Made by a program: the position numbers and the translations under genes. A stretch of DNA of 31,998 nt from JBBQER01 sp052148155 (GTDB lineage: Bacteria > Actinomycetota > Acidimicrobiia > IMCC26256 > PALSA-610). Location of the stretch: contig JBKQIY010000161.1 of the NCBI GenBank assembly GCA_052148155.1, forward strand, positions 1 through 31,998, read 5' to 3'. This document shows, piece by piece, positions 6,645-13,891 of the stretch. The notes under the pieces are model-generated. The model saw nothing but the letters and a program-made list of their open reading frames with translations. It was not told the origin of the DNA and did not search any database. Positions within the stretch are counted from its first letter, which is position 1. Each line of letters starts with the position of its first letter.

Positions 6645-6926
6645 ATGGCACAAGCGAAGCGTCCGGTACGCGCGATCGGCAGCACCGCCGAGGACGCCGC
6701 GCGCCGCCGCGCACAACATCGGATGGACAAAGGCCTGAGTCAGCAGGAGCTCGCGGAGCTCGTCGGCACGAGCCATTCGCAGATCTCGCGTATCGAGAGC
6801 GGACGGCACCGTACGAACTTCGACTCGCTGCTGCGGATTGCTCACGCACTCGACCTCAAGGTCGTTGTCGGTTTCGAGAGCGTCACCAAGGGCGGCCGCG
6901 CTCGGCGAGATCTCGTCACTCTCTAG
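6645..6926 (+). CDS. HigA-like XRE antitoxin, shortened copy
   Basis: 93 residues, starting MAQAKRPVRAIGS. It is a paralog of the 117-residue antitoxin at 28478-28831, with an in-frame deletion of 24 residues (72 bp) after RRRA. The lost segment corresponds to the helix TERADFRELAWLLIKY before the DNA-binding domain. The XRE helix-turn-helix is intact (SQQELAELVGTSHSQISRIE, about 32-51), as is the C-terminus (KVVVGFESVTKGGRARR). Its toxin partner is broken, so it is an orphan DNA-binding protein that may still bind the palindrome in front of it and the second locus. The start is apparently leaderless or nearly so. Confidence 0.78.
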   Translation: MAQAKRPVRAIGSTAEDAARRRAQHRMDKGLSQQELAELVGTSHSQISRIESGRHRTNFDSLLRIAHALDLKVVVGFESVTKGGRARRDLVTL

Positions 6927-7107
6927 AAGCGGCCGGCGCGTCGGGACGATCGCGATCGTGGCTCGTCGGTCTCGATGACGTTCGGAGCGGTGCCGCGGAT
7001 CTGGTCGGCGTCGAGGCCGTCACCGAGAAATCGCTCGCGCGGAGCGTGCCTTCGCGGCGGCTCGCTGGCCACGACTCGACACGACAGCTCGGGCATAGCA
7101 TTGCGGC

Positions 7108-7575
7108 ATGTCGACGGTGTGGTGCCCTGAGTGCGGGAGCGAGTACCGCGAGGGAATCGCTGTGTGCGCCGATTGCGGCACGGCTCTGGTGACCGAGCCC
7201 CCGCCGCCGCGTGTCAAACATCGCGAGCATGTTGAGCATCACAAGGTCACGGGGCCGTTTCTCCCCGACGACGACCTCGTCGCGGTTGCGACGACGAACG
7301 CGGCCGATGCAGAGATGATCGCAGCGCAGCTACGTGGCACAGGCATTCCTGCCGCGGTCTTCGGCGTGGGCACCGCGGGCGCTCTGTTGACGGTGCAGTT
7401 CTCCGAAGGATCGCGCGTGATGGTTCGACGGGCGGACCTCGAGGCAGCCGAGAGGTTCATGGCCGACCTGTCTGAGACCGCCGACGCGACAGCGCCGATC
7501 GACGACGACACGCTCGCCGCGCTCGCCGACGAATCGAAGGGCTGGTCAGACCCGTCCAGCGGCGCCGTGGTCTAA
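7108..7575 (+). CDS. Zinc-ribbon protein with DUF2007 domain
   Basis: 155 residues. The N-terminus is a zinc ribbon with CPEC (6-9) and CADC (20-23). After a Pro-rich linker and HREHVEHH comes a ferredoxin-like DUF2007 domain (about 52-120): LVAVATTNAADAEMIAAQLR, GIPAAVFG, and GSRVMVRRADLEAAERFMAD. DUF2007 is annotated as a putative signal-transducing domain, and its role is not proven. The acidic C-terminus looks disordered. A TAGCAT box ends 6 bp before the ATG (7096-7101), so the message may be leaderless. It is followed by tRNA-Ser on the other strand. Presumably cytosolic. Confidence 0.8.
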   Translation: MSTVWCPECGSEYREGIAVCADCGTALVTEPPPPRVKHREHVEHHKVTGPFLPDDDLVAVATTNAADAEMIAAQLRGTGIPAAVFGVGTAGALLTVQFSEGSRVMVRRADLEAAERFMADLSETADATAPIDDDTLAALADESKGWSDPSSGAVV

Positions 7576-7691
7576 GTCGTACAGAACCTTTTCATGCAAC
7601 GCCGATCCATCAGCGACGCTCATCTTGACGTGCGCGGCGAGCGGCCAGAGACAGGATCGACAAGATTCTGCCTCTGACGTGCCCGTTCGCT

Positions 7692-7746
7692 GCGGAGGGA
7701 GTGGGATTTGAACCCACGGTGACTTGCGCCACAATGGTTTTCGAGA
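7692..7746. repeat. 55-bp direct repeat, copy 1 (3' part of tRNA-Ser)
   Basis: These 55 bp are identical to 27740-27794, in the same orientation. They cover the tRNA 3' end up to the 5' side of the anticodon loop. Flanking bases differ at both ends (t versus a on the left, c versus g on the right). A break in the anticodon loop is typical of one class of tyrosine-recombinase attachment sites. Confidence 0.85.
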
Positions 7747-7777
7747 CCATCCGATTCGGCCGCTCTCGCATCCCTCC
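7693..7777 (-). tRNA. tRNA-Ser(CGA): tRNA-Ser (anticodon CGA)
   Basis: On the minus strand the acceptor stem GGAGGGA (7777-7771) pairs with TCCCTCC (7700-7694), followed by discriminator G at 7693. The anticodon loop CTCGAAA gives anticodon CGA, which reads UCG. A long variable arm (class II tRNA) with TGTGGCGCAAGTCACC and a T-arm with GGTTCAAATCC are present. The length is 85 nt, and CCA is not encoded. It lies directly downstream of tadA on the same strand, a common neighbourhood in actinobacteria. Confidence 0.97.
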
Positions 7778-7798
7778 GGGCGAGATGTTAGGTGACGG

Positions 7799-8278
7799 TC
7801 ATCGTTTGCCTGCGAAGAACTCGCTGAGCAGCGTCCCGCACTCCTGCGCGCGTACGCCACCAACGACCTCGGTCGAGTGGTTCAGGCGCGGATCAGCCGC
7901 GAAGTTGTAGAGGCTGCCCGCGGCGCCCGCTTTCGGGTCGGCCGCGCCGTACACCAGTAAGGGAAGGCGCGCCGCCCATATCGCGCCCGCGCACATCGGA
8001 CATGGTTCGAGGGTCACGACGAGCGCGTACGTGTCGAGCCGCCATGACCCGTTCATGTGAGCCGCGGCTTGGAGCGCGAGAAGTTCGGCGTGCGCGGTCG
8101 GGTCGCTGCGTAGCTCGCGCTCGTTGTGCGCACGCACGACAACTTCGCCGGTCGAGCGTCGTACCACGACCGCGCCGACCGGCACGTCACCGTGGCCGGG
8201 CGCGTCTCGCGCTTGCGTCAGCGCGGCGCCCATTGCGTCGACGATCCACTGAGTCGTGCGTGCGTCGGCGTTGTTCAT
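7799..8278 (-). CDS. tadA: tRNA-specific adenosine deaminase TadA
   Basis: 159 residues, the family length. TadA deaminates adenosine 34 of tRNA-Arg(ACG) to inosine and acts as a homodimer with catalytic zinc. The cytidine-deaminase fold is plain: HAE at 63-65 (His63 zinc ligand, Glu65 proton shuttle) and PCPMCAGA with Cys93 and Cys96. VPVGAVVV and the C-terminal LYNFAADPRLNHS match TadA rather than free cytidine deaminases. A small frame ends just upstream with TAG-ACG-ATG in the same reading frame, and the tRNA-Ser gene follows 21 bp downstream. It diverges from the nucleosidase gene. Confidence 0.95.
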   Translation of the reverse strand: MNNADARTTQWIVDAMGAALTQARDAPGHGDVPVGAVVVRRSTGEVVVRAHNERELRSDPTAHAELLALQAAAHMNGSWRLDTYALVVTLEPCPMCAGAIWAARLPLLVYGAADPKAGAAGSLYNFAADPRLNHSTEVVGGVRAQECGTLLSEFFAGKR

Positions 8279-8281
8279 CGT

Positions 8282-8392
8282 CTACACCGGACGGCCCGCG
8301 GCTTGTGCCTGGCGGCCGATGGTCTGGGCGTCGGGGGCGAGCAGGAACTCGGCCGTGCCGAGCACGGCCACGGCCGAGGCTGGCGTGTTCAC
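8282..8392 (-). CDS. Small reading frame upstream of tadA (36 aa)
   Basis: From GTG 8392, after GAGAGAGGA (about 8 bp spacing), the frame codes for 36 residues (start MNTPASAVAVLGTAEFLLAP) and stops with TAG at 8284-8282, one codon before the tadA ATG and in the same frame. About 32 of 36 codons end in G or C, as in the real genes around it. It may be a translated leader that couples ribosomes to tadA, a small protein, or an old N-terminal extension cut off by the TAG. No family is recognised. Confidence 0.5.
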   Translation of the reverse strand: MNTPASAVAVLGTAEFLLAPDAQTIGRQAQAAGRPV

Positions 8393-8483
8393 CGTCGACG
8401 TCCTCTCTCGAAAGGTCGTCGCCGGACCCTAGACGACTGATCGCATCTGGCCCGGCCGGCACCCGATCCGGCAAGCTGGGGTC

Positions 8484-9206
8484 ATGGAATCATCCCACGG
8501 TGATGGTCGTATCGCGTTTGTGTTCGCGATGCCGATCGAGCTTGCGCCGCTCGTGCGGGCTTTGTCGCTCACCGAGACGCAGGTCGCCGGCGTGGCGATG
8601 CACGAAGGAACGCTCGACGGTCGCGACGTCGTCGCGATCGTCACCGGGATGGGTCCCGCGCTCGCCACCGCCGGCACCCGACAGCTTCTCGATGCGGTCC
8701 CAGTGCGATGGGTGCTTGTCGTCGGGATCACCGGCGCGCTCGAAAACGAAACGCCCATCGGCACCCTCGTGCTGCCCGAGGTCGTCGTGAACAGCGGGAC
8801 CGGACGCGAGTTTCGGCCCGTGCCGCTCACCGACGCCACGCCGGCGGGGAAGATGTGGACCACCAACGGTCTGACGACTGCCTCGCGTGACCTCGCGTCG
8901 TTACGCGCCCGGGGCGTCGTCTCGCTCGACATGGAGACCGCCGCGATAGCCGAGCTCTGTGAAGCACGCGACATTCCATGGTCGGTGTTCCGGGTCATCT
9001 CGGATCGAGCGAGCGACGGCACCGTTGACGAAGAGGTCTTCCATCTCGCCAACCAGGACGGCACCCCAAATCCCGACGCGATCGGACGTTACATCGCCGA
9101 GCATCCCGAGCGGGTGCCGCTGCTCGCGCAGATGGCGGACGACGCGAAGCTTGCGACGGACGCCGCCGTGGCAGCAGCGATCGACGCCTGCGCGAGGATC
9201 CCGTGA
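8484..9206 (+). CDS. MTA/SAH nucleosidase-family protein (purine phosphorylase fold)
   Basis: 240 residues. The sequence follows the nucleoside phosphorylase/nucleosidase fold: FVFAMPIELAPLVRAL near the start, VAIVTGMGPALATAGTRQLL (the GxGK/A-like phosphate/ribose loop), VLVVGITGALENETPIGTLV, and the nucleoside-binding motif VVSLDMETAAIAELCE followed by RVISDRASDG with the catalytic Asp. This pattern fits 5'-methylthioadenosine/S-adenosylhomocysteine nucleosidase or the related futalosine hydrolase more than PNP; I cannot separate them here. The protein is likely cytosolic. Its stop overlaps the start of the next gene (TGATG), so the two form one operon. Confidence 0.82.
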   Translation: MESSHGDGRIAFVFAMPIELAPLVRALSLTETQVAGVAMHEGTLDGRDVVAIVTGMGPALATAGTRQLLDAVPVRWVLVVGITGALENETPIGTLVLPEVVVNSGTGREFRPVPLTDATPAGKMWTTNGLTTASRDLASLRARGVVSLDMETAAIAELCEARDIPWSVFRVISDRASDGTVDEEVFHLANQDGTPNPDAIGRYIAEHPERVPLLAQMADDAKLATDAAVAAAIDACARIP

Positions 9207-10642
9207 TGCGAGTCGCAGTGATCGGAGCCGGCATGGCCGGCATCCTCAGCGCGATCAAGCTCGAAGAAGCCGGCGTCAGCGACTTCACGGTCTACGAGAA
9301 GGGCGACCAGCTCGGCGGAACGTGGCGTGAGAACACCTATCCCGGACTCGCCTGCGACGTTCCGTCCCATCTGTATTCGTACTCGTTCGCGCTGACCCCC
9401 GAATGGAGTCACCGGTTCTCTCCGGGGCCCGAGATCCGGGCGTATTTCGAGCGGATCGCACGCGAACACGACGTCGTGCCGCGCGTGCGATTCGGAGACG
9501 AGGTCACCGACTGCACGTTCGCGGACAGTCGTTGGCGGCTCACGACCGCCGCCGGTCACCGCGACGACGTCGACGTCGTGATCGCGGCAACCGGGGTCCT
9601 GCACCATCCGCGCTACCCCGATATCGTCGGGCTCGACTCGTTCGAAGGAGCGATGTTCCACAGCTCCCGTTGGGATCACAACGTCCCGATCGACGGTGCA
9701 CGCATCGGGATCATCGGCACCGGATCGACCGCAGTGCAAATGGTGTCGGCCGTCGTCCACCGCGTGTCGCACCTGTCGCTGTTCCAACGAACCGCGCAGT
9801 GGATCATGCCCCAGGAAAACCCTGCATACTCCGACGAGGAGAAGGTCGCGTTCCGGGACAACCCTGCGCTGTTGACGCAACTGCACACACAGCTCGGCGA
9901 AATGTTCGGGATCTTCGCCAACGCGGTCATCGACTCCGAATCGCCCGGAATAAAAATGATCGAAGATGCGTGCCTCGCGAACCTCGAGAACAACGTACGT
10001 AACCCCGAGCTGCGCGAACGACTCCGTCCGAACTACCGCGCCGCGTGCAAACGGCTGATCATTTCGCCCGACTTCTACGACGCGATCCAAGAGCCGAACG
10101 CCGAGCTCGTCACCGACGGTATCGACCGCATCGAAGCCAAAGGCGTACGCACCCGTGATGGTGTGCTCCACGAGCTCGATGTGATCGTCCTCGCGACCGG
10201 CTTCAAAGCTGACGCGTTCATGCGGCCGATGTGCGTCACCGGCCGCGGCGGGCAGACACTCGAAGAGGTTTGGGCTCAACGACCCAACGCGTATCTGTCG
10301 ATCTCCATCCCCGACTTTCCGAACTTCTTCATGCTGAACGGTCCGAACGGGCCCGTGGGCAACTTCTCATTGATCGAAGTCGCGGAGCTCCAGTTCGCGT
10401 ACGTCATGCAGCTCATCGACCGCCTCCGCAACGGTGAGTGCCGCGAGATCAGCGCAAGCCGACAGGCGATGGACGAGTTCGAAACCGCGCGCACAGAAGC
10501 CGCGAAGAAGACCGTGTGGGTCACCGGTTGCCGCAGCTGGTACCTCGACGATCGTGGGATACCGGCCACGTGGCCGTGGTCGTTCGACCGGTTCCGCGCC
10601 GAGATGCGAGCCCCGCAACTCGCGAACTTCGAACAGCGCTAG
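9206..10642 (+). CDS. Flavin monooxygenase, Baeyer-Villiger type
   Basis: 478 residues from ATG 9206; a GTG one codon earlier is possible. The FAD Rossmann motif GAGMAG is at residues 7-12, then GTWRENTYPGLACDVPSHLY, typical of class B flavoprotein monooxygenases. The type I BVMO fingerprint FxGxxxHxxxW(D) is complete (F146 to D157, FEGAMFHSSRWD), and the NADPH-binding motif GTGSTA is at 171-176. The late ATG motif is present (VIVLATGFKADAF). Such enzymes insert oxygen next to ketones or oxidise soft nucleophiles using FAD and NADPH; the substrate is unknown. It is coupled to the nucleosidase upstream and convergent with the GGDEF-EAL gene, only 20 bp away. Confidence 0.92.
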   Translation: MRVAVIGAGMAGILSAIKLEEAGVSDFTVYEKGDQLGGTWRENTYPGLACDVPSHLYSYSFALTPEWSHRFSPGPEIRAYFERIAREHDVVPRVRFGDEVTDCTFADSRWRLTTAAGHRDDVDVVIAATGVLHHPRYPDIVGLDSFEGAMFHSSRWDHNVPIDGARIGIIGTGSTAVQMVSAVVHRVSHLSLFQRTAQWIMPQENPAYSDEEKVAFRDNPALLTQLHTQLGEMFGIFANAVIDSESPGIKMIEDACLANLENNVRNPELRERLRPNYRAACKRLIISPDFYDAIQEPNAELVTDGIDRIEAKGVRTRDGVLHELDVIVLATGFKADAFMRPMCVTGRGGQTLEEVWAQRPNAYLSISIPDFPNFFMLNGPNGPVGNFSLIEVAELQFAYVMQLIDRLRNGECREISASRQAMDEFETARTEAAKKTVWVTGCRSWYLDDRGIPATWPWSFDRFRAEMRAPQLANFEQR

Positions 10643-10662
10643 AACAATCCCGCGACGAACCG

Positions 10663-12648
10663 TCAGGTCAACACCGAACCGCGTGGCCGCTCCGATGCCG
10701 GCTGAGCACGGTGATTGCGGTCGTCAAGCCAGGCGGTCATGGCCTCAGCGGCGAGCGGCCGGCTGAACAGATAACCCTGCCCAGTCGCGCAGCCGATCGC
10801 GGCCAGCACGTCTGCGTCCTCGGTGGTCTCGACTCCTTCGGCGACGACATCGAGCCGAAGGCTGCGCGCCAGGTCCACGATCGCTCGCACGACCGTTTCG
10901 GCGTTCGGGTCGGTCGACATCGCCTGGATGAACGATCGATCGACTTTCAGCTCGTCGTTCGGCAACGTCGTCAGGTATGCGAGCGACGAATGGCCGGTCC
11001 CGAAGTCGTCGATCGAGATCTTCACTCCGATGGCACGCAGCCGGCGCATGACGTCTGCCGCACGACCCGGACTGGCCATCACGGTTGTTTCGGTCAACTC
11101 GACGACCAGCGACGAAGGCGCAAGGTTGTGCAACAACAAGAGATGGGCGATCGACTCGACGAGATCGTCTTCGCCGAGATTGCGAGGTGAGAGGTTCACC
11201 GAGACGTTCAGGTCGTGTCCAGCTTGGCGCCAAGCGGCCGCCTGCGCGATCGCGGTGGCGAACACGAACGACGTCAACGGACGGATCAGCTCGGTCCGTT
11301 CGGCGACCGGGATGAACTCGTCCGGTGATACCAGCCCGCGCCCTGGGTAGTCCCAACGGAGTAACGCCTCGACGCCGACGACGTCGCCGGTCGCAAGATC
11401 GACCTGAGGTTGGTAGTGGCACACCAGTTCCCCGTCTGCGATGGCGCGGCGTAACCGGCCCGCGAGCGCGAGCCGTTCGGCGCTGTAGTGGTCGCGACTG
11501 CTCGCGTACAGCGCTCGACCGGCATGATCTTCCTTGGCCGTATACATCGCGACGTCGGCGCGTCGGACGAGGTCCGCCGCAGTCAGGGACGGATCGTCTG
11601 CCATCGCAACACCGATGCTCGCATCGATGTCGAAGTCCAATCCCGCAATGTCGAACGGCTGGCGGATCTGTGCGAGGAGCTCGTCGACGCGGCCGAGCGC
11701 CTGCTCCTCGTCGGTTGCCTCCATGACCACCGCGAACTCGTCGCCGCCGAGCCGAGCGATGAGATCAGGTGCCGGCAACAGCGGCCGCAAGCGACGCCCG
11801 ACCTCGACCAGGAGTTCGTCACCGAGGGCGTGACCCAACGTGTCGTTGACCTCCTTGAACCGGTCGAGGTCGATCAACAGCACCGCGATCGACTGCGCAT
11901 CTGCGAGCAGCTCGTCCAGCCGTTCGTGAAACAGCGTCCGGTTCGGCAGACCGGTGAGCGGATCGTGCGTAGCCAGTGCGATCGCCCGATCGAGCTGATG
12001 TGCGCGGTCGCGCTGCAACACCGACAACAACACGAGCACGGGTACGAACAGCACCAAACCGGCCGGCGAGCGGGGCGCAACGAACGCGATCACATACCCG
12101 ACGGGGAACAGCAATAGGTCGACCAGATAGGTGAGCTCGAGCGCGGAGACAAGCTTGTTGATCGGGACCCCGAGGCGGTAGCAATTCAAGAACCACGTTG
12201 CTGCCGCGTCGAACGCAAGTTGGGCTACCGCGGCCCCGACATAGACCGGCCAATCCGCCAGCCGCGGGGTACGCGCGTCCGCGACGAAGAAGACCAACGC
12301 GGGGCCGAGGGCATGTACCGCCGATCCGATGAGCACAGGGAGGCGTTCGCGTCGGGTTCGATCGCGCAGACGCCCGATCGCCGCCGAAGCCGACCACGCT
12401 GCGATGGCAACGACGGGGACCAACTGGGGCGGAAGCAAGAACAGGCACGCGACCAGGACCGGCGTCGTCGGCAGGACAGAACCCGGTCCGATCTCGAACT
12501 CGATCGACGACGCGACCGCAAGCGCAGCCACGCACGCGAACAGCACACCGATACGCACGCCCGACGGCGGCGCCGCGACCAGCCAGACGCCGACACCGAT
12601 CACATAGCACGCGGCGAGCGCCGTATCGGCGTTCGGCCGGCGGAGCAT
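10663..12648 (-). CDS. Membrane GGDEF-EAL cyclic-di-GMP protein
   Basis: 661 residues from ATG 12648; in-frame GTG codons at 12696 and 12765 are alternatives. The first 215 residues hold six or more hydrophobic helices (a membrane sensor of MASE-like type). A GGDEF domain follows (THDPLTGLPNRTLF near 227, GGDEF at 301-305) with an intact active site but without the RxxD inhibition site. An EAL domain comes next (EALLRW at 427-432, DDFGTGHSSLAYL, KVDRSFIQ, VVAEGVET), with the metal-binding motifs visible. Both synthase and phosphodiesterase activities are possible, so the net effect cannot be told. It lies downstream of the exported jelly-roll-like protein on the same strand. Confidence 0.93.
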   Translation of the reverse strand: MLRRPNADTALAACYVIGVGVWLVAAPPSGVRIGVLFACVAALAVASSIEFEIGPGSVLPTTPVLVACLFLLPPQLVPVVAIAAWSASAAIGRLRDRTRRERLPVLIGSAVHALGPALVFFVADARTPRLADWPVYVGAAVAQLAFDAAATWFLNCYRLGVPINKLVSALELTYLVDLLLFPVGYVIAFVAPRSPAGLVLFVPVLVLLSVLQRDRAHQLDRAIALATHDPLTGLPNRTLFHERLDELLADAQSIAVLLIDLDRFKEVNDTLGHALGDELLVEVGRRLRPLLPAPDLIARLGGDEFAVVMEATDEEQALGRVDELLAQIRQPFDIAGLDFDIDASIGVAMADDPSLTAADLVRRADVAMYTAKEDHAGRALYASSRDHYSAERLALAGRLRRAIADGELVCHYQPQVDLATGDVVGVEALLRWDYPGRGLVSPDEFIPVAERTELIRPLTSFVFATAIAQAAAWRQAGHDLNVSVNLSPRNLGEDDLVESIAHLLLLHNLAPSSLVVELTETTVMASPGRAADVMRRLRAIGVKISIDDFGTGHSSLAYLTTLPNDELKVDRSFIQAMSTDPNAETVVRAIVDLARSLRLDVVAEGVETTEDADVLAAIGCATGQGYLFSRPLAAEAMTAWLDDRNHRAQPASERPRGSVLT

Positions 12649-12778
12649 CGGCGCGCGGCCCGCGATTCTGCTTCGGGAATCGTCGACTGCGCGCACTTCT
12701 TCGACCGCGACGGTCAGGCCCAGTGACTCGGCCGGAGCGGCCGCTCGCCGCGAATGACGCGACACGCCGGGCTGACGG

Positions 12779-13456
12779 CTACCGCGACTTGAATGGGTCG
12801 ACGAAGACGTCATCGATGTTCCAGGTGGCAGGCGCACCGCTCGCCGTGAACACGAGCGTGAGGTTCTGCGTCCCGAGCACGCCGCCGAGCAGGTTGGGAA
12901 TGAGCATCGGACTGGTCGGCGACCACCCATTCGCGCCGGCGGTGCCCTTGATCTGGAAACGGGTCGACAACACCAGGCCGGTCAGCGGGTTCTGCACGTA
13001 CGCGTCCACATCCAGCACCGACGACGCGACGCCCGAGTTCTTGACGAAGAGCCGAATGGTGTTGTCGCCCATCGCGACACAGACCGTCGGCGACGTCGCT
13101 TGCGCGCCCGTCGCGATCGTCAGACTGTGCGAATCGGTCTTGCCGTTGACGTACCAGGGCTCGTTGCCGGACACCACCTTGGGGCCGCCGGTCAACGTCC
13201 AGCCCGGAGCGCCGGCCTCGAACCCGCCGCCGGGCATCAAGAAGTATGCGCTCGTATCGCCCCACGGCGCGAACGGTGTCGACGTCGTGCGAGCCGCGCA
13301 GCTCGGCAACAGGCCAGCGACGGTCGAGAGCACCCCGGCCGACGCAGGGCTGATCATCATCCCGACGGATGCGCAACCAAGCGTCGCGGCACTCAAGGCG
13401 AGCGCGACGGTACGGGTGTATCGGCGCGAGCGCCGCGAGAGGGCGTCCATGGCCAT
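12779..13456 (-). CDS. Exported beta-rich protein of unknown function
   Basis: 225 residues from ATG 13456, chosen for the signal peptide and an AGGAG about 10 bp upstream; a second ATG lies two codons on. A basic n-region (LSRRSRRYTR), a hydrophobic core (TVALALSAATLGCASVGMMI) and a SPASA cleavage site make it secreted. The mature part has PGGGFEAGAPGWTLTGGPKV, VVSGNEPWYV and DSHSLTIATG, then a C-terminal GAPATWNIDDVFVDPF. This looks like a carbohydrate-binding-module-like jelly roll found as single-domain secreted proteins in actinobacteria. Ligand unknown. A perfect CRP-type site lies 176 bp upstream. Confidence 0.78.
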   Translation of the reverse strand: MAMDALSRRSRRYTRTVALALSAATLGCASVGMMISPASAGVLSTVAGLLPSCAARTTSTPFAPWGDTSAYFLMPGGGFEAGAPGWTLTGGPKVVSGNEPWYVNGKTDSHSLTIATGAQATSPTVCVAMGDNTIRLFVKNSGVASSVLDVDAYVQNPLTGLVLSTRFQIKGTAGANGWSPTSPMLIPNLLGGVLGTQNLTLVFTASGAPATWNIDDVFVDPFKSR

Positions 13457-13631
13457 GGGGGAACGACTCCTGTCCTTGTTGCCATGACGGGACGCCGGGT
13501 TCGCCACTCGCTCCCCTCCGACGAGGCGACCAACTGAAGGTCGGAGGATCAACGCGTCATCCCGTTCGCGGATATGTCCACGAACAGGATGCGTATCGAC
13601 CCGAACCACCGACCACCTTAAGTGACTATTC

Positions 13632-13647
13632 TGTGACGTTGGTCACA
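13632..13647. promoter_or_regulatory. Perfect CRP/GlxR-type binding site
   Basis: TGTGACGTTGGTCACA matches the TGTGA-N6-TCACA consensus of Crp/GlxR exactly. It lies in the 435-bp gap between the relaxase stop (13892) and the exported protein start (13456), so the exported gene is the likely target. The Crp-family protein at 1.6-2.2 kb is one candidate regulator. Apart from this site I see no gene in 13457-13891. Confidence 0.6.
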
Positions 13648-13891
13648 CTATGTGGTCGACGGTGGTGCGGGGACGCAAGAGTTCGCCAACGTCGGCCCGC
13701 GTCCGCCGGTCCGATATCGGGGCGGCGCGGGGCGACTCGGACTTCCCGCCGTTGCCGGCACGGCAGGTCGGATCTGGGCTCCGTCCGGGCCGATCCGCGC
13801 TGACCGGGCGCACGTGGACTTCGACCCGCGGCGTCGGGATCGCTTCGTACGCGTCGCGAAACGGTCGGTGCTTGGGGAGCGCTCGTCGACG

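Noticed and set aside
9089..10279. 396-codon minus-strand frame across the monooxygenase gene
   Set aside because: It is antisense to a gene with clear FAD and BVMO motifs. Long antisense frames are expected at this GC content, and its residues match no domain.
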